This document shows positions 59,900 to 64,000 of a stretch of 64,000 nucleotides of DNA, piece by piece. Location: assembly GCA_003586115.2 (NCBI GenBank), contig QVOM02000034.1, positions 113,524,376 to 113,588,375 on the forward strand. The letters run 5' to 3'. The position numbers and the translations under genes are program-made. The notes under the pieces were generated by a model. It had not been told where the DNA came from and searched no databases. It was given only the letters and a program-made list of their open reading frames with translations. Source of the DNA: Salvator merianae (lineage: Eukaryota > Chordata > Lepidosauria > Squamata > Teiidae). The stretch's first letter is position 1. Every line of letters begins with the position of its first letter.

Positions 59900-60155
59900 C
59901 CAATATTCTTACAATGGTGTACCCAAATGAATTCATTCTCTCCTGTACAGGATGGGCAAAATCAGGAGCTGCAAAATACAGGAGCTGCAACATCAAAGTT
60001 GTTGTGCCTGATTCCTGGTTGACTGAATGGGCAGCTCCATGCAATTTTCCTGGCAGAGATGCAGAAGTGTCTTCTGGGGAGAGGCTGGGGATCGAACTGG
60101 CATCCCTCTGTTTTCCAGTCTGGTTGCTTTATTGCTGGGCTATAGCCACTCCCTT
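59900..60155 (-). mobile_element. tRNA-derived SINE (squamate type)
   Basis: On the minus strand the head reads GTGGCTATAGCCCAGCAATA, fitting a tRNA-like A box (complement of about 60133-60144). About 45 bases later GTTCGATCCCC fits a B box (complement of 60087-60097). This internal RNA polymerase III promoter followed by a non-tRNA body marks a SINE. The 3' side extends to about 59900 without a clear tail. SINEs of this kind move with a LINE partner, possibly one of the LINEs seen here, but I could not show a shared tail. Confidence 0.65.
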
Positions 60156-60179
60156 GCAGTCCTATAGTAAATTAAATTA

Positions 60180-62925
60180 AAAATCATCTCACTTCTTTCC
60201 TATCCAGATCAATGTGACCTTATTGCTTTCTAGACGCTGGAGAGCTGAGAAATTAATTTTGTTTTGCAGCTTACACCAATGCATGTATAAAGAGAATGTA
60301 AAGACTTGTGCTTTGATAAAATTGGATGGGGGAGTGAAACTCTCAGAAGCACAAACAGGATCATTTCTGAAAGTTTTTTTTAAAATGAAGAGTTAACTGG
60401 CTTGTTCCCCCAAAAATGCAGACAGGTAGTAATGAAAACACACCCAGACAGCAAAAAATCTTCACTATAAAATGATAAAGTTTATTAAAATCCAATAAAA
60501 ACACCCTGAGAAGGCATTAAACAGTGAGATCTGATGAAAAAAAGTCAGCTGTTTGTCAAAGAACTTTCAAATTACACTGAATACAGACTAGAATGGTGCA
60601 GTAATAGGGATTCCTTTGTTAGGTGGCATATTGCTCACCTGAGCTGTGCCTGCACCAAGCTTCTCTATAACTGGCTACAGTGTCTCTGAGGCTCATTGAG
60701 CTTGTTAACACAGGAAAGGAGGTTGGTTTTGGTCAAATTTGACACACACACAGAAAATGAAGGATTTGCAAGCTAATCAGGTTGAAAATCCTTAATCTAC
60801 CTGCTAAAAGGGGAACCCTAGCTTGAAAGGAAACATGGATTATCTCAGCCTCCTGACATGGCATGGCTAGAGTATGGGGTTCCCAGTTCTGAAGACATTT
60901 TAGTTGCAGCACAGTTTCACAAGAGCACAAAAACAGAGTGGAGAAGCTGTGTAGGTAGGGAAAAGCACAGTCCCAGTAGAAGTTCTTAGGATCTGAATCT
61001 CACCCAGCTGGGCTGTTTCCAACTGAAATGAAGACTCGAGATGTAGTTTGTGGTGACAAGTGACAAATTTGAAGTGTGGTACTCTGCTTCTCTTCCCCTA
61101 TAGGCTGCGGCAGAGCATAAGATGATTGGGACCATGTCAATTGAGGTTGCTGATGACAATATCCATGCCTACAGTGCCAGGGATAACTATTTTTATTACC
61201 ATACTCTACAATGGGGGCAGTGACTCTAACCCTTGATCCTTCCAGAAGGTGAGCTTGCATATTAGGTAGGGCAGGTCTACAGGGGCATTTGAGTAGGAAC
61301 AATGTGGTATTTTGGAGACATGTTCATGTGTGCCGCTTGTGTAGCATGTGTGGGGCTGTGGGGTAATATGCAGAAGTTGTACTCACACCTATGACCATGC
61401 TTGATTGCTTTACGATGAACCTAGCTAGCTGAAACAAAAGGTGTGGCAGATCAAGACAATAAAATGACGTTCTAGAGTTATCAAGACACTGGAGGTAAGA
61501 CATCTGCCTCGTTTCAATCCAAATCAGAGTGCCTGACATATTTAATGTGATTTCCTAGATGTTTGCTCAGATTGCAACTAGCAAATTGGAAAAAGAATCG
61601 AGAAGATTCCAAGAGATATCAAACTTCCATTAATGCTCTTATTATTTCTATACAGGAGGAAACCTGTTTTCAAGATATTCTATTGTGACTGAATAGGTCA
61701 AAGAAGTTAGCAGCAGCTAATTCCTTGACTGATTTATGCACAGGTATGTTTTTGTAGACAAAGGGAGGGTGGAAGGGTAAGCAGGAATATTTCACAATGC
61801 CTATGCCTTTTATGGATTCTGTCTTCACTGAAGAATTCCAGGCTCTTTCTGATCTATTCTTGTGTGTGCAACAGATTATAGCAATTCAAACCAATAGAGG
61901 TTCAGGCCAGAAGCAACTGTAGCTTCCTGCTTACATAACTGTCTAAAAACTGTCTTTTTCAGAGGACAGGCCTAGCAGGGGGAGATAGCATTTTCTTTTA
62001 AATATTTTTCATTTAAAAAGAAAAGAGAGAGAGAGAAAGTGAAAGAGAAAACAGAGAAAGAGAAGGGATTCCTGCATTGTACATAGAAGCAGGTGTGACT
62101 TCTAATACATTCTCTTCTATGCAATTACTAAGTCAGGAACTTTGACCTCTGTTTCATCTGGTTTTCCTGTTTACATGGTTTCTCTATATGTTTGCCATTT
62201 TCTGCTTCAGTATTGTAGGTCACCTGTTGAAATATTTTAACAAATCCTTCTGAGAAATGTAGAGCATAGCAGTCTCTGCATTCTTATGCCAACCTGTTAA
62301 CAGAAGCTCAAGGTTTGGCCAAATTTATAGTTATAAATTATTTATGTTTACATCACAGATGAATCCTGTAATGACCTATAGCAGCTTTATTTCTAGTGAA
62401 CAATATGAGATATGATTTCCTCCAGTGACACTGTTGGCTGCTTGCTATTAAGATTTTAATGAGAACAAATTCCACCCAATCTCATTTCAAGCAGAAAATT
62501 CAATTAACTTAACAATTGTAGTATAACACTACAATTAGTGATCACATCAGTTTCCAAATGCTGAGAGTTCTTTCCCCCATGAAACAAACAAGGAAAGAAA
62601 TCAGTGGAACATCTTAACAACAGTACAAGAAAAGGGACTTTTCAAAACTATGCAATGCATTTTTTAACAGTGATGCTTAGACTTAGACAATTAATTCAAA
62701 GGATTATGCCATGGTCATTATTTGCAGACTCATATCCAATTAGTTGGAGAATTTTATTATAATTTGGGTTTAAAACATTTGAGGCAACCCAGGTAGGTTA
62801 TACTGGCACACTACCTCTGTTTGAGAACTAGAAACAATAAGGTAAGTGTTCATTATCAGTTTGAGTCAGGCCTTATAGGTATAGTTTGATCCCATGAAAA
62901 AAATAGACTATGTGGATTAACAGGT
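60180..62925. other. No recognisable feature
   Basis: AT-rich with a GA-rich tract near 62014-62070. TTTATT at about 60480 could be a minus-strand poly-A signal but nothing supports a gene. Confidence 0.45.
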
Positions 62926-62930
62926 CTATG

Positions 62931-63390
62931 GGTCTTTCTGCACTTCCTGTGCCATGATTCAAACTAGTGGGTCTGGACCAATAAGGCCCACTAAGCCAGA
63001 TCATGGCAAGATGCAGTCTGGAGCAGTGCTCTCTGCATGACAACACTGGTCCAGACCAGCTCCTGCACTGGCCCCGAACCTTTTTGAGGTTCCCAGTCTT
63101 GGAGCCCCTGGAGTACCATTTCAGTGATATGCTTTGGTGTGCAACTAAAATGGGTCCCCCATTAGCCCAGAAATCAGAGGCAAGCCTTCTGCATGCTTCT
63201 GTGATCTAGACTGTCCCAAGCTGGTACTCTGGTGAATCTGTTTAATCAGGTGCACTGGTAATCCAGATCTAGATTATACTCCATCCTGTGCAAATGGAGT
63301 GTTCCAGTTGTGGGTGGGGCCTCTTTGATCCACACTAAAGTGTGGTCAGAAGAGACCCTGCACCTGATTACTGGTACGTGCAAAAAAACC
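62931..63390. mobile_element. 460-bp non-autonomous DNA transposon with perfect CTATG TSD
   Basis: The left end GGTCTTTCTGCAC and right end GTGCAAAAAAACC are inverted repeats. CTATG flanks both sides (62926-62930 and 63391-63395). It is the best-preserved copy of the family also seen at 4762, 17437, 43415, 44805 and 49576. No coding content. Confidence 0.85.
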
Positions 63391-63399
63391 CTATGAACT

Positions 63400-64000
63400 A
63401 TGTGGCTCAGAACATAAGGCTTTAAGAATGTCACATAATTAAAAGTTATATGGGAGTGGGGAAAATAATGGTCTGCACACTAATTCATTTTCTTCATTTT
63501 TGATTTCCCAGAAGCGTCAATAATAATTAAGGTGGAACAACCTATTTTGGGGACAGGGCACAGTTGTATGTGTGTTCTGTCTGCCCAAACTGCAATGCAA
63601 TCTGCAAATGTGTTTAATGTACAGATATTTTTATTTCCCTGAAGTCAACAGAATTCCGTACACCCTCAGCTGCCTTTATCTTCTTTAGCATATAATGAAA
63701 ATGAGACAATGATGAAATTTCAGAGCTGGAGCATAAATACATTTTGGGAAAGGTTGAGGAAGTCTATCTATCCTGTCCTCACTCCTGCTGATTCTTTTAT
63801 TGCAAGCTCAGTGCAGTAATAGGCAGTCAAAAATGGAACGACAAGTTGTGACTGTGAAGCAATGCAGAAAATGGTTTTGGATATTTCTTTCTCTCTCCCT
63901 CAGTGAATTACTGACTCATTGCTCCTGTGTGGTACAAAAGGTCAATGAGCTGCAGGTTGTGCGATCTTTAAATGAGACCTAAAATAAGGTCTTGAGCACT
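63400..64000. other. No recognisable feature
   Basis: AT-rich to the window end; the 60-codon frame at 63800-63982 has no motif. Confidence 0.5.

Larger units (their letters stand above)
58560..59900. other. Unassigned sequence around two microsatellites
   Basis: Apart from (AT)n at 59108-59152 and (ATT)n at 59561-59622 I see no gene or repeat family here. Confidence 0.5.

Noticed and set aside
1..64000. CRISPR arrays, prokaryotic operons or phage-like modules
   Set aside because: No regularly spaced repeats with unique spacers, no ribosome-binding-site-led gene strings; composition and repeats are vertebrate.

Overview
The window looks like gene-poor vertebrate nuclear DNA, most likely from a squamate reptile (lizard or snake). 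It is AT-rich and has no operons or dense coding. It carries long perfect microsatellites, fragments of CR1/L2-clade and L1-clade LINEs, one tRNA-derived SINE, hAT transposons and many non-autonomous DNA transposons. The squamate assignment is an inference from this repeat mixture; no single-copy gene fixes it. I recognise no intact protein-coding gene. One weak candidate terminal exon with a 3' UTR (about 3285-3760, minus strand) and one unexplained 255-codon open frame (8078-8845, minus strand) are the only non-repeat coding candidates.

Layout. 0.1-1.1 kb: an L1-like remnant ending in a TA/TAA microsatellite. 1.2-1.8 kb: an unassigned block with inverted repeats, flanked by diverged direct repeats. 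3.3-3.8 kb: candidate 3' gene end. 4.8-19.2 kb: sparse unique DNA with several non-autonomous DNA transposons (4762, 10129, 13332, 17077, 17437, 18088), an L2/CR1-clade reverse-transcriptase fragment (15.2 kb) and microsatellites. 21-33 kb: hAT elements (21029, 23789, 27705, 29197), an L1-like stretch (25.3-26.0 kb), an 837-bp element (26038) and a decayed hAT transposase gene (30.66-32.65 kb, minus strand). 33.9-46.7 kb: the most repeat-dense part, with two more copies of the 1.2-kb element of 18088, several minus-strand LINE 3' parts, twin 178-bp elements and a 1134-bp hAT element with a perfect 8-bp target duplication. 47-64 kb: mainly unassigned DNA with more ~465-bp elements (49576, 53065, 62931), a CR1 3' end, a SINE and microsatellites.

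The main pattern is a group of non-autonomous DNA transposons, from 51 bp to about 1.2 kb. They share terminal inverted repeats of about 13 bp that usually start with G (some with A) and end in AC. Where insertion sites are legible they are flanked by 5-bp duplications: CAAAG twice, CTGAG, CTATG and CTTAG exact, CTAAG/CTAAA and TTAAG/CTAAG with one mismatch. All exact ones fit a symmetric C-W-N-W-G target. These differ from the hAT elements here, which have 8-bp duplications and TAGGGATGTGCA- or CACTGGCGTAGC-type ends. No transposase for the 5-bp group was seen. All coordinates, alignments and repeat assignments were made by eye.
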